A stretch of 15,265 nt of DNA from M30B19 sp041688615 (GTDB lineage: Bacteria; Planctomycetota; Planctomycetia; Pirellulales; Pirellulaceae). Within the stretch, counting starts at the first letter, position 1, and each line of letters starts with the position of its first letter. The notes under the pieces are model-generated. The model was not told where the DNA came from and did not search any database. It saw only the letters and a list, made by a program, of their open reading frames with translations. A program made the position numbers and the translations under genes. Positions 7,245 to 15,092 of the stretch are shown one piece after another. Location: NCBI GenBank assembly GCA_041688615.1, contig JBDNHU010000055.1, positions 1-15,265 on the forward strand, read 5' to 3'.

Positions 7245-7263
7245 GTTCTGAAAAAATCAGAAC
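7245..7263. promoter_or_regulatory. Perfect 7-bp dyad in the divergent intergenic region
   Basis: GTTCTGA-AAAAA-TCAGAAC is a perfect inverted repeat with a 5-base spacer. It lies just upstream of the candidate - strand promoter and between the two divergently transcribed genes, where an operator shared by both would sit. A chance hairpin is possible. Confidence 0.3.
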
Positions 7264-7562
7264 TCGCTGATGAAGTCCCGCGACACGAAGGAGCTGAATC
7301 GATAGGGGTGTTTGCCAGTTGAGTTCCAGCCCCAAAGCTGAGTCTAACCGGCATGGAAGCCGAATTTTTTGCTGAGGATCCGGGCGAAAAACCAATCGAT
7401 GGTCTTTCCATCAACCGGGCTCATCCGTCTAATCAAAATTCGGCAAACCTCTGGCTGGAAGTTGACCGCTTTTGTCAAATCTCCTGTAAGTTTGCTAGCA
7501 AAGTCGGTTTGCAATCTTCACCAGCTATCACCTTAGTAACGGACAGTCGAAAGTTAGTTTTC

Positions 7563-8843
7563 ATGATCGACCCATCCACCTTCAAAATGCCACGATTCTT
7601 TCGGATCCGGCAAAACTTTACTCGCCCGGTAGAATCGGACCCGCGGGCGGCGGTATTTCGTGAATTTGAAAGATTGGACCTCCGATCCAAAATCAAACCA
7701 AACCAATCGGTTGCGATTACGGTGGGTTCCCGAGGCATTGCCAACATTACGGCAATTACCAAAGCGATCGTGGACTTTTGCAAGCAACATCAAGCGTTGC
7801 CTTTTATTGTGCCGTCGATGGGAAGCCACGGCGGGGCCACCGCCGAAGGTCAACAAAAAATGCTAGCAGGCCTTGGTATCACCGAAACAACCGTTGGGGC
7901 GCCGATTCGATCCAGTATGGAAACGGTCGTGGTGGCCGAGGCTCCCGAGGGGTTCCCGGTCCACTTTGATCGAATCGCCGCCAGCGCCGACCATGTGATT
8001 GTTGCCAATCGCATCAAGCCGCACACTTCGTTCGCAGGCAATTTGGAAAGCGGCCTGATGAAAATGATGTTAATCGGCGTCGGCAAACACGAAGGCGCGA
8101 TTGTGTACCACCAAGTGATTAAGAATTATAGCTTTGACCAAATCGTCCGCTCCGTGGGCAGTGTCGTCTTATCAAAAATGCCAATCCTGTGTGGACTCGC
8201 GATCCTCGAGAACGCCTTTGAAGAAACCGCATTGATTGAAGGAGTGGCCCCCGAAGATTTCGTTCGCTGCGAAGAACGACTGCTGGTCCAGGCCAAACAG
8301 TGGTTGCCAAAGTTGCCGACCCAGGAATTAGATATTTTGATTGTCAATCAAATCGGCAAAGAAATCAGTGGCACTGGGTTGGATACGAATATTGTCGGGC
8401 GAAAATTTAACGACCACGAAGCGCGACCAGAAGAAACCCCCAAGATCAAACGGATCTGTGTTCGGTCGTTGACCCCCAGCAGCAAAGGGAACGCGGCCGG
8501 TATCGGCATTGCGGAATTCTGTCGATCCGAAGTTGTTCAACAGATGGACAAGAATGCCACTCGAATCAACTGCTTAACCTCGGGGCACATCACGGCGGCC
8601 ATGATTCCCGTCGATTATCCGGACGATCGATCGATGTTAACCGATGCGGTTTCCACAATCGGCATGACAACGCCCCAAACCGTTAAGATGCTATGGCTTC
8701 ATGACACATTGCATCTGGTTGAACTTGAATGCAGCGAAGGGCTACTGCAGGAAATCCAGGCAATCACAGATATCGAAATCATCGAACCACTTCGCCCAAT
8801 TCAATGGCAAGGTAACAACCTGCCCGACTGGTTTCCCCATTAA
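7563..8843 (+). CDS. LarA-like (lactate racemase N-terminal domain) protein
   Basis: A 426-residue protein if started at the ATG at 7563, close to the 424 residues of Lactobacillus LarA as I recall it. The Lar_N/DUF2088 hallmarks are ordered as expected: SMGSHGGAT (H89), RIKPHTSFAG (H154), SGLMK (K167) and GVGKHEG (H176). In LarA, H108 and H174 act in racemisation, K184 holds the nickel-pincer cofactor and H200 binds nickel. H89-H154 spacing (65) nearly equals H108-H174 (66), while the Lys lies slightly farther on (13 rather than 10 residues). A nickel-pincer 2-hydroxyacid racemase or epimerase is therefore plausible, but the substrate is unknown and no LarB, LarC or LarE gene is in the window. 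The frame stays open back to an ATG at 7353, but those extra 70 residues look unlike the family. An ATG at 7587 is also possible. Shine-Dalgarno support is weak (GAAAG, 9 bases). Probably cytoplasmic. Confidence 0.75.
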   Translation: MIDPSTFKMPRFFRIRQNFTRPVESDPRAAVFREFERLDLRSKIKPNQSVAITVGSRGIANITAITKAIVDFCKQHQALPFIVPSMGSHGGATAEGQQKMLAGLGITETTVGAPIRSSMETVVVAEAPEGFPVHFDRIAASADHVIVANRIKPHTSFAGNLESGLMKMMLIGVGKHEGAIVYHQVIKNYSFDQIVRSVGSVVLSKMPILCGLAILENAFEETALIEGVAPEDFVRCEERLLVQAKQWLPKLPTQELDILIVNQIGKEISGTGLDTNIVGRKFNDHEARPEETPKIKRICVRSLTPSSKGNAAGIGIAEFCRSEVVQQMDKNATRINCLTSGHITAAMIPVDYPDDRSMLTDAVSTIGMTTPQTVKMLWLHDTLHLVELECSEGLLQEIQAITDIEIIEPLRPIQWQGNNLPDWFPH

Positions 8844-8877
8844 GATCGACCGCTCAAATTGCGAATGAATTCAACTC

Positions 8878-9864
8878 TTAAAAGTTCACACCATCGCCGG
8901 CTTCTTGATTTTTAAGTGGTTCTTGCCCAGACTTATGCAATCGCCCGGTCGTTGGTTGGGAAAGCGAGTTGGTAAATTTTTCGGGAGACCGCATAAACAT
9001 CAGCTTATGATCTTGGCTGCTAAACAGATAAATTTGATTGCGATAAATGGCGGCAAACTGACTACTGCCAGGAATCATTACACCACCTTGCACCCAACTA
9101 ACTAAGCAGTCACCCTGAAGCACTGGCACAAAGCGATTGGGATTCTTAACGAAAAGATTCAACTGCTGTTGATTCGCAAATCGATAGCGAATTCCCCGGT
9201 GCATCGAAGCAAATTCGCGACTGCCCTGAACCCATGCTCGATTTTGGATCAAACTAACGCAGCTGTAGCCTCCCATCGCCGTCTGCACTTGACCGAAGTT
9301 ACTGTGGGGCGCGCGACTTCCATCATACTTCGGCCGAATGGCTTTTACGGCAATCGTGTTTTCTTCATCCCGCGCTTGCGACGTTGGCAACGGACGGTAA
9401 ACACAATACTTTTGCTGACTGCGGGAACGGTGCTGACTGCTGGCGATACGGGACCGCTTGTCGGGAAGTGAAGGTTCGATCCCGCGGACTAGCTGCCTGG
9501 CATCGTGTGAACAATTTACGGGTTCATCCCAAGCACGCAAGTCGTCCAATGCCACATCCGCAGAGGCTTTGCGTACTTCCGATGCTCCTGAAGTCGGAAA
9601 GTGATTCCAAGACAATTCCTTGGTCGAAACTTGCGCCCCAGCAACATCCATCCCTGCAATGACGTTGACCGTAACGCTATTGACCGTCACGCCAGCCCAC
9701 AAGATGCCAACCCACCAGATATTCGCCCACCAAATATTCGCCATGACCGACGACCACTTGCACAACACCGAACCCAATAGCACCGAACCCAACGGCACTG
9801 AACCTAACGGCACTGAACCAAATTGCCAAACGAAGCTGGAGCAAAACGTCAACTTTCGGAACAA
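8878..9864 (-). CDS. Secreted or membrane protein with two C-terminal YHS-like repeats
   Basis: A 328-residue ORF. The C-terminal third contains two overlapping YHS-type units: GGYSCVSL...WVQGSREF...GIRYRFANQ...KNPNRFVP (~198-249) and GDCLVSW...GSSQFAAIYRNQIYLFSS...SPEKF (~251-297). These match the YHS pattern of a Gly-Tyr/Cys start, GS-EF, aromatic strand and NP-F helix. YHS domains often occur in metal-related or periplasmic proteins; no specific role is readable here. The middle (~80-195) is low in recognisable motifs. The N-terminus is hydrophobic and built from 15-bp DNA repeats. The start is uncertain: TTG at 9864 has poor Shine-Dalgarno spacing, and an in-frame ATG at 9744 (residue 41, before ANIWWANIWWVGILWAG) would give 288 residues with a short membrane or signal segment. 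It ends 34 bases from the converging LarA-like gene. Confidence 0.7.
   Translation of the reverse strand: MFRKLTFCSSFVWQFGSVPLGSVPLGSVLLGSVLCKWSSVMANIWWANIWWVGILWAGVTVNSVTVNVIAGMDVAGAQVSTKELSWNHFPTSGASEVRKASADVALDDLRAWDEPVNCSHDARQLVRGIEPSLPDKRSRIASSQHRSRSQQKYCVYRPLPTSQARDEENTIAVKAIRPKYDGSRAPHSNFGQVQTAMGGYSCVSLIQNRAWVQGSREFASMHRGIRYRFANQQQLNLFVKNPNRFVPVLQGDCLVSWVQGGVMIPGSSQFAAIYRNQIYLFSSQDHKLMFMRSPEKFTNSLSQPTTGRLHKSGQEPLKNQEAGDGVNF
9665..9694. repeat. Two 15-bp tandem repeats in the YHS-protein N-terminus
   Basis: TTGACCGTAACGCTA (9665-9679) is followed by TTGACCGTCACGCCA (9680-9694), with two mismatches. On the - strand it encodes the repeated pattern VTVNSVTVN. It is in frame at 5 codons per unit. 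Confidence 0.85.
9712..9741. repeat. Two 15-bp tandem repeats encoding ANIWW
   Basis: CCACCAGATATTCGC (9712-9726) and CCACCAAATATTCGC (9727-9741) differ at one base. On the - strand they encode ANIWWANIWW, directly after the alternative ATG start at 9744. Confidence 0.9.
9766..9825. repeat. Four 15-bp tandem repeats encoding a GSVPL-type pentapeptide
   Basis: Units of the CACCGAACCCAACGG / CACTGAACCTAACGG type run at 9766-9780, 9781-9795, 9796-9810 and 9811-9825, with decay toward both ends. On the - strand they encode FGSVP LGSVP LGSVL LGSVL if translation begins at the TTG at 9864. If translation begins at 9744, the array is untranslated leader. Confidence 0.9.
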
Positions 9865-10247
9865 CCTAAGCTAAAAGGTGAACGGGTCGTGATTCCAAGA
9901 TCTCAAAGCAAGCCCAATTAGTATATTCGCCTTGAAATCTATCCTAGCCATCCAATGGCAGACAAATGGTTTTTTACATCACCCAACGACGCTTTAACCC
10001 AATCCAAGCTTCAGCCAATCTCGCGATAGCTTCCACCAAACGCCAAAGACTGCCCGTGGATCGCCTTCTTGTCATTGAACTGTCCGTTGGCCCTGCCAGA
10101 TTAATAACAACCACAATGGTGTTTAACATTTGGCAAAGTTTGTTAGATTGAACAGGCAGCCACCTTTGAAGACAAATTACCGTTTATCTCCCGAAACAAC
10201 GACCCATTTGTGCTAAACAGGCCATCGCTGCAGCTAATCCGCACCTT
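9865..10247. other. Divergent intergenic region before the mechanosensitive channel gene
   Basis: About 380 bases between the YHS-protein start and the duplicated start region of the channel gene. No ORF above about 60 codons looks real. The - strand has a TATACT (9920-9925) that could be a -10 box for the YHS gene, without a clear -35 box. The AT-rich stretch at about 10101-10150 is a likely place for the + strand promoter, but I cannot define boxes with confidence. Confidence 0.45.
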
Positions 10248-10301
10248 TTCCTTTGCCAAGTGCATTCATGCTAATTCCTTTGCCAAGTGCATTCATGCTA
10301 A
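10248..10301. repeat. Exact 27-bp tandem duplication covering the channel gene start
   Basis: A 27-base unit beginning TTCCTTTGCCAAGTGCATTC and ending ATGCTAA occurs at 10248-10274 and 10275-10301 with no mismatch. Each copy carries an ATG (10268 and 10295) in the same reading frame, because 27 is a multiple of 3. The duplication therefore copies the start codon and its 5' context, including possible TTG starts at 10253 and 10280. Confidence 0.96.
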
Positions 10302-13300
10302 GATCGATCGCTTCCAGTCAAAACAATCATCGGTCCAGTCATTCACGGCTGTCCATTGCGTTGCTTGCTAGCATTCTTATTGGGTCAGGCAACTTCGTTT
10401 TCTGTTGCCAACTTATCCATGCGCAACAAGTTCTAGGCCCGGCAACGCCCCCGGCAACTGAATTTGGTTTGCAGCAGAGTAAGCCTGGAGACTTGCCGCC
10501 GCTAGGTCCGGCCAGTCCATTGCCTGGAACCCCGTTGCCTCAAGACCCATTGCCGCAAGACCCGAAAAATTCCACCGATCCGGGACTTCCGGTCATTCCC
10601 AATGGCATTGGCGAACCTCTAGCCGCAGAGAAACTAACGCTAGACAGCATCAAGCAGCAGAAGGAGGCGGCGGCCAGTTCGGAATTAGACGAGGAAACGA
10701 AAAAGAAGATCAGCGACTTTTACCAAGCCGCTGCCGATCGACTGTCTCGTTTAGCTTTACTTGCCCAAAAAGTGGTCGAACTAAAGCAACGCACCAGCAC
10801 CGCGGTCGCACGGGCCGAAGCGTTGAAAAGTTCCAGTTCATTGAATGTGGAACAGGCTCGGTTCGATCTTGACGCCTTATCATTGGCCGAAGCCCAAAAG
10901 GAAGCGACCGACACCGAACTACGTTTGCGTGAGGCCAAAGATCGTATCACCGTCCTGACCGGGGAACAGGAAAAGTTATCCACCAGACGAAAAGAACTGC
11001 CGGGCCTGATTACGGCCGCTCCCGATCGATTGAATGAACTGAAAGTTCAACTACAAGCACAGGCGCCTGAATCCGAACCGGGCGAACTGACCAAGGCCAG
11101 AAAAGCTGATCTGCAAACGCAGATTCGTGTGCTGGAAACCGAACTACCGATTTGGGCACAGGAACGCGAGTGGATTGAGGCCGAATTTTCCAATGACATC
11201 AATCGATTGGAACGCGACACTTTGGCCGCCAAGGTCGTCGAAGAATCTAAGTGGTTGACCAAGGTCAATGAAGCCTTGAATCGAAAACGTGCAGCCGTCG
11301 CCGCTAAGGCGGTAGTTGAAGCCAGCCAAGAAAGCCGAGCCGTGGCTGCGCCCCTTCAGCCTTTAGCCGATCAGAACAAAGCTTTGGCGGAAGAATTCGC
11401 CGAACTGGTCACCAAAATTACCACGCTGCAAGGACGTCGAAACACAGCAGCCAAACGCTTGGAAGACCTGACCGAAAAGTACAAGCAGTCAAAGACTAAA
11501 GCCAAGCAGGTTGGCTTAACCGACGCGATCGGCTCTCTACTTCGGAAACAACGGATTGAATTGCCTACCCTGGCATCGCTACGCGATTTACAACCCAAGG
11601 ATGGCGAAATCAATGCAACTCAGTTAAAGCTACTGCAGTTGGACGATGCCCGTTCGGAAATTCCGCCCAACGGCGAGTCCGCCAAGTTATTATTCCCCGA
11701 ACTTGCCGCCAATGGGCCAGACGCTACCGCAGAAGAGGGTCAGTTACTGGCCGAAGCTAGAGATTTGCTGAAGAAGAAACGCGAACATTTGAACAATCTG
11801 TACAAAAGCTACGACACCTATTTCGATACGCTGGTGGAACTAGATACCGATCAACATCGCTTGATCAATTTGACCCGTGATTTTCGCAGTTTTATCGACG
11901 AACGCGTCCTCTGGATACCCAGCAGTCGACCTATCGCGGAACAAATTGAAAACCTGGAAAACGATCGCTGGATTTTGGCCCCATTGGTGTGGCGTGAATC
12001 TGGGCAGTTGCTTTTGCTAGACATGGCCCAGCGAAGCATTCTATGGGCCATCCTTGTTTTCATCTTCATTTTTTCACAGTACCAAGCACTAGAATACCGG
12101 CGGCGTATTACCAAAGCCGGCCGAGAGGCAAGTAGCGGTTCCTGTTCTTCCTTCACTCCAACATGGCAAGCCTTGGTCTACACGGCCATGATTTCGCTAC
12201 CTTGGGCCTGCCTGCTATTTTTCATAAGCTGGCGCATGAGTTTTCAGACGGAATTGCTGGCCGATGATGTAAAGTTTAAAGACTACTTTTTTGGAATTGC
12301 AATCGGTTTGGGTGCCACGGGTTTTGCGTTACTGCCACTTGAATGTTTGCGACATCTTTGCCGTGAAATGGGACTGGGTTCGGCGCACTTTGGCTGGTCC
12401 TCGACAACCCTATTGCCCATCAATCGACTGATTCGCCTGATGATCTCCTTGGGCTTGCCATTGGTTTTTGTGACCAGTGCCATGTACGTGGTAGACCCAG
12501 CCTTTGGAAACGATCTACTGGAACGCATTTGTTTTATCGCTGGCGCAGCGCTCTTGACCTACGTCGTCTACCGTTTGTTGGCTCCGCGATCGGGATACTT
12601 GCGCAACTACTATGCAAACAATGCAGGTGGCTGGTTGGATCGCTTACGCTATGTCTGGTTTGCATTGGCGTTGTTCGCCCCCGTGTTCCTAGCGACTTTG
12701 GCGATTGTGGGGTATTACTACACCGCCTGCCAACTTTCGATTCGGCTTTACACCATGGTTTGCCTGGTCATTGGACTACTGATTGGCCGCGAACTGCTTG
12801 CACGGATGATTCTGGTGGGCCGCCGCAGAACGTATATCGAACAAGCAAAACAGCGTCGGGCCCAAGCGGCATCGACAACTTCGCCCGAAGAAAGCGAAAT
12901 CGCAGCGGCGGCCTTGATCGGGAACAGTAAGGAATGGGCAGCCGGCCTGAGTGCCCAAACCAAACAATCACAAAATCTACTGAACAGTGTCGTGTTGATG
13001 GTCGCTGTGTTTGGCACTTGGTTCATTTGGGCAGATGTGGTACCTGCCTTGCGAGTCGTCTACCAACAGACACTATGGACCACCACAGAAATTGTTGCCG
13101 ACACCGCGGCTGATGGACTGGCCAGTGATCAAATTACTACCAAAGAGATCATCCGCAACATCACTCCGACCGATCTATTGCAATCGATTGTCGTATTGGC
13201 GATGACGTTTGTCGTCTTCCAAAATCTTCCTGGACTTGTCGACATTTTGATACTCAATCGCTTGCCCATCGATGCTTCCACTCGCAATGCGATTACCGCG

Positions 13301-14050
13301 GTTTGCAGCTACCTGGTGATCGTTCTGGGTATCATTTGGTCAGCAGGCGCCATAGGTGTGCACTGGACTCAGGTGCAGTGGCTTGTAACCGCCTTGACGT
13401 TCGGATTGGCATTTGGACTTCAAGAGATTTTTGCCAACTTTGTCGCCGGTGTCATTATTCTGTTTGAACGACCCATCCGAGTCGGAGACGTTGTGACGAT
13501 AGATGATGTCACGGGCATCGTTACCAAGACTCGAGCCCGAGCGACAACGATCCGCAATTGGGACTTGAAGGAATTGATTGTACCCAACAAAGAGTTTATC
13601 ACCGGTCGCGTTCTGAATTGGACTCTGTCCGACGAGGTGACTCGGTTACTAATTCCCGTGGGTGTCGCTTACGGCAGTGATACCAGCAAGACCGCTGAAT
13701 TACTGTTAGCAGCTGCCAACAACCATCCTTTGGTCCTTAGCGACCCAGCACCCTTGGCAACGTTTGAAGAGTTTGGCGATAGCACATTAAACTTTATCTT
13801 GCGGGCCTACGTTGCCAAATTAGATGATCGCTTGAAGACGATCAGCGACTTGCACCGAATCATTGACAATTCTTTCAAGGAACACCGTGTGGAGATCGCT
13901 TTCCCACAACGGGACCTGCATATCCGATCGATACCACCCCAGTGGCAATCCGGTTTCAACCCTGCACCTGCCTTAGACGCAGACAATCATTCCACACCCG
14001 TTCAAGATAAAAACGGGCCCGTCAGCCAGGAAGATTCAAAACCCAATTAG
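10295..14050 (+). CDS. Large mechanosensitive channel of the MscS family, MscK/MscM type
   Basis: About 1251 residues from the ATG at 10295. In order: a signal peptide (LSIALLASILIGSGNFVF, likely cleavage near IHA-QQ), a Pro-rich linker with PLPQD repeats (~75-95), and a long periplasmic coiled coil (~115-560). About eleven membrane helices follow from roughly residue 580, then the MscS pore helix and beta domain: FGLAFGLQEIFANFVAGVII, then FERPIRVGDVV and IRNWDLKELIVPNKEFI. This is the architecture of E. coli MscK and MscM (about 1100 residues) and predicts an inner-membrane channel that opens under hypo-osmotic tension. In-frame starts are also present at TTG 10253, ATG 10268 and TTG 10280 because of the duplication. 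10295 gives the best signal peptide (MLRSIASS n-region). No Shine-Dalgarno is visible for any of them. It appears monocistronic, converging with the DUF1559 gene. Confidence 0.92.
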   Translation: MLRSIASSQNNHRSSHSRLSIALLASILIGSGNFVFCCQLIHAQQVLGPATPPATEFGLQQSKPGDLPPLGPASPLPGTPLPQDPLPQDPKNSTDPGLPVIPNGIGEPLAAEKLTLDSIKQQKEAAASSELDEETKKKISDFYQAAADRLSRLALLAQKVVELKQRTSTAVARAEALKSSSSLNVEQARFDLDALSLAEAQKEATDTELRLREAKDRITVLTGEQEKLSTRRKELPGLITAAPDRLNELKVQLQAQAPESEPGELTKARKADLQTQIRVLETELPIWAQEREWIEAEFSNDINRLERDTLAAKVVEESKWLTKVNEALNRKRAAVAAKAVVEASQESRAVAAPLQPLADQNKALAEEFAELVTKITTLQGRRNTAAKRLEDLTEKYKQSKTKAKQVGLTDAIGSLLRKQRIELPTLASLRDLQPKDGEINATQLKLLQLDDARSEIPPNGESAKLLFPELAANGPDATAEEGQLLAEARDLLKKKREHLNNLYKSYDTYFDTLVELDTDQHRLINLTRDFRSFIDERVLWIPSSRPIAEQIENLENDRWILAPLVWRESGQLLLLDMAQRSILWAILVFIFIFSQYQALEYRRRITKAGREASSGSCSSFTPTWQALVYTAMISLPWACLLFFISWRMSFQTELLADDVKFKDYFFGIAIGLGATGFALLPLECLRHLCREMGLGSAHFGWSSTTLLPINRLIRLMISLGLPLVFVTSAMYVVDPAFGNDLLERICFIAGAALLTYVVYRLLAPRSGYLRNYYANNAGGWLDRLRYVWFALALFAPVFLATLAIVGYYYTACQLSIRLYTMVCLVIGLLIGRELLARMILVGRRRTYIEQAKQRRAQAASTTSPEESEIAAAALIGNSKEWAAGLSAQTKQSQNLLNSVVLMVAVFGTWFIWADVVPALRVVYQQTLWTTTEIVADTAADGLASDQITTKEIIRNITPTDLLQSIVVLAMTFVVFQNLPGLVDILILNRLPIDASTRNAITAVCSYLVIVLGIIWSAGAIGVHWTQVQWLVTALTFGLAFGLQEIFANFVAGVIILFERPIRVGDVVTIDDVTGIVTKTRARATTIRNWDLKELIVPNKEFITGRVLNWTLSDEVTRLLIPVGVAYGSDTSKTAELLLAAANNHPLVLSDPAPLATFEEFGDSTLNFILRAYVAKLDDRLKTISDLHRIIDNSFKEHRVEIAFPQRDLHIRSIPPQWQSGFNPAPALDADNHSTPVQDKNGPVSQEDSKPN
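10517..10561 (+). repeat. Three 15-bp tandem units encoding PLPGT-PLPQD-PLPQD
   Basis: Units at 10517-10531 (degenerate), 10532-10546 and 10547-10561 share the CC-TTGCC core and encode a Pro-rich pentapeptide repeat in the linker between signal peptide and coiled coil. It has the same 15-bp period as the repeats in the neighbouring YHS gene. Confidence 0.85.
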
Positions 14051-14059
14051 TCCAACAAA

Positions 14060-14115
14060 CCAGACGGCGGACAGAAACAAATTCCTGCGAAACCTTGCCT
14101 TGGATCGCCGTCTGG
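14060..14115. terminator. Perfect 10-bp inverted repeat between convergent genes (candidate bidirectional terminator)
   Basis: CCAGACGGCG (14060-14069) and CGCCGTCTGG (14106-14115) are exact reverse complements separated by 36 bases. They lie wholly inside the 84-bp gap between the stops of the channel gene (+) and the DUF1559 gene (-). The stem is GC-rich, but the loop is long and no U-run follows, so this is not a textbook intrinsic terminator. It could protect mRNA 3' ends or act in both directions. Confidence 0.45.
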
Positions 14116-14134
14116 CGACAGATAAGCGCTAGGC

Positions 14135-15070
14135 TCATAGTTGCGTGGGAACTTCTTTTCCGCTGATCGTTCCCCAGGCGGGTAGGACCGGGTCCGCTTC
14201 GTACGAAACAAACTTGATACTACCGTCAGCCAAGACAAAATTCGCACCACCTGGATGTAGACTCCAGAAATGAAATGTACTGCAAATATCGTCTAATTCC
14301 CCCTTTTGGTAGTGATAAGGACTGTCTTGGCAGGATGCCGTTCCATTCATTCGTGAACTAATTTCCCGTGTTCCCATCAACGTACCATTGATTCCAAGAC
14401 CACAGTACCACCAGCCAAAGTAGCCGTTTGCCCCAGGTGGACGCTCACCTAACATCAACGTGTTTGAAAGGCCATCGGTTATCTCAGAAGTCCGTCGAGA
14501 CTTGCCAATACAAAAAATACCGTCTTCCTCTAGGTAGTCCGTTCCATTAACACCTAAATACGTCGTGAAGGCTACTTTTGAAGCTACCTTATCGCCCCAG
14601 TTCACTCGCAATTCCGCTCCGGCCTCAGCTTCTGGCAGATTGGGACAAATAAACTTTGGCATGCTTTTTGAGAACCCTACGTGCAGGGGATCGCCAAAAG
14701 GAAACCAACTTTTCCGATAAGCAGAGACCGTCTCATCCCAAAGGGCCTTTTCGCCTAGATACGGTAACAACTGTGGCAATAATGCCATGTAAGGCGTCGG
14801 ACCGTATGACGGATCAAGCGGAGCGGAAAAATCGGGAGACATCGGCCCTAGAATATAACCGTTGGGAAATCGATTCCTTGCCGATTCATAACCATGGCAC
14901 GCCAAACCAATCTGCCGCATCTTGTTGGCACAACTGACTCGCCGTGCCGCTTCCCGAGCCGACTGAATTGCGGGTAGCAACAAACCCATCAAGATCGAAA
15001 TGATACCGATCACCACCAATAATTCGACAAGCGTAAAACCCGATGGCAAACGTGATCTTGCGATACCCAT
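14135..15070 (-). CDS. DUF1559 domain protein with prepilin-type N-terminus
   Basis: About 311 residues. The N-terminal GFTLVELLVVIGIISILMGL is a type IV prepilin-like cleavage and methylation site: cut after Gly, Phe at +1 and Glu at +5. It is followed by PAIQSAREAARR and NKMRQIGLACHGYE, both typical of the DUF1559 (SBP_bac_10) family. The C-terminus carries the H-X9-DG motif (HPGGANFVLADG). These proteins occur in many copies in planctomycete genomes and are thought to be surface or pseudopilin-like; their role is not established. I prefer the ATG at 15070 over the one at 15079 because GGAG lies 9 bases before it, whereas the first ATG directly abuts that GGAG. The gene starts 22 bases after the stop of the upstream partial gene, so the two are probably co-transcribed. 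Confidence 0.93.
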   Translation of the reverse strand: MGIARSRLPSGFTLVELLVVIGIISILMGLLLPAIQSAREAARRVSCANKMRQIGLACHGYESARNRFPNGYILGPMSPDFSAPLDPSYGPTPYMALLPQLLPYLGEKALWDETVSAYRKSWFPFGDPLHVGFSKSMPKFICPNLPEAEAGAELRVNWGDKVASKVAFTTYLGVNGTDYLEEDGIFCIGKSRRTSEITDGLSNTLMLGERPPGANGYFGWWYCGLGINGTLMGTREISSRMNGTASCQDSPYHYQKGELDDICSTFHFWSLHPGGANFVLADGSIKFVSYEADPVLPAWGTISGKEVPTQL

Positions 15071-15079
15071 AAAAATCAT

Positions 15080-15083
15080 CTCC
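15080..15083 (-). promoter_or_regulatory. Shine-Dalgarno deciding the DUF1559 start
   Basis: On the - strand GGAG ends immediately before an ATG at 15079 and 9 bases before a second in-frame ATG at 15070. Normal spacing selects the second, so the product should begin MGIARSRLPSGFTL. Confidence 0.55.
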
Positions 15084-15092
15084 AGCTAAGAA

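Noticed and set aside
7115..7414. 99-codon - strand ORF overlapping the glycosyltransferase-like start region.
   Set aside because: It overlaps a gene with a good ribosome binding site and the intergenic dyad, and has no recognisable motif.
7353..7562. 70-codon N-terminal extension of the LarA-like protein.
   Set aside because: The segment lacks family similarity, overlaps the likely divergent promoter region, and the ATG at 7563 gives the family's usual length.
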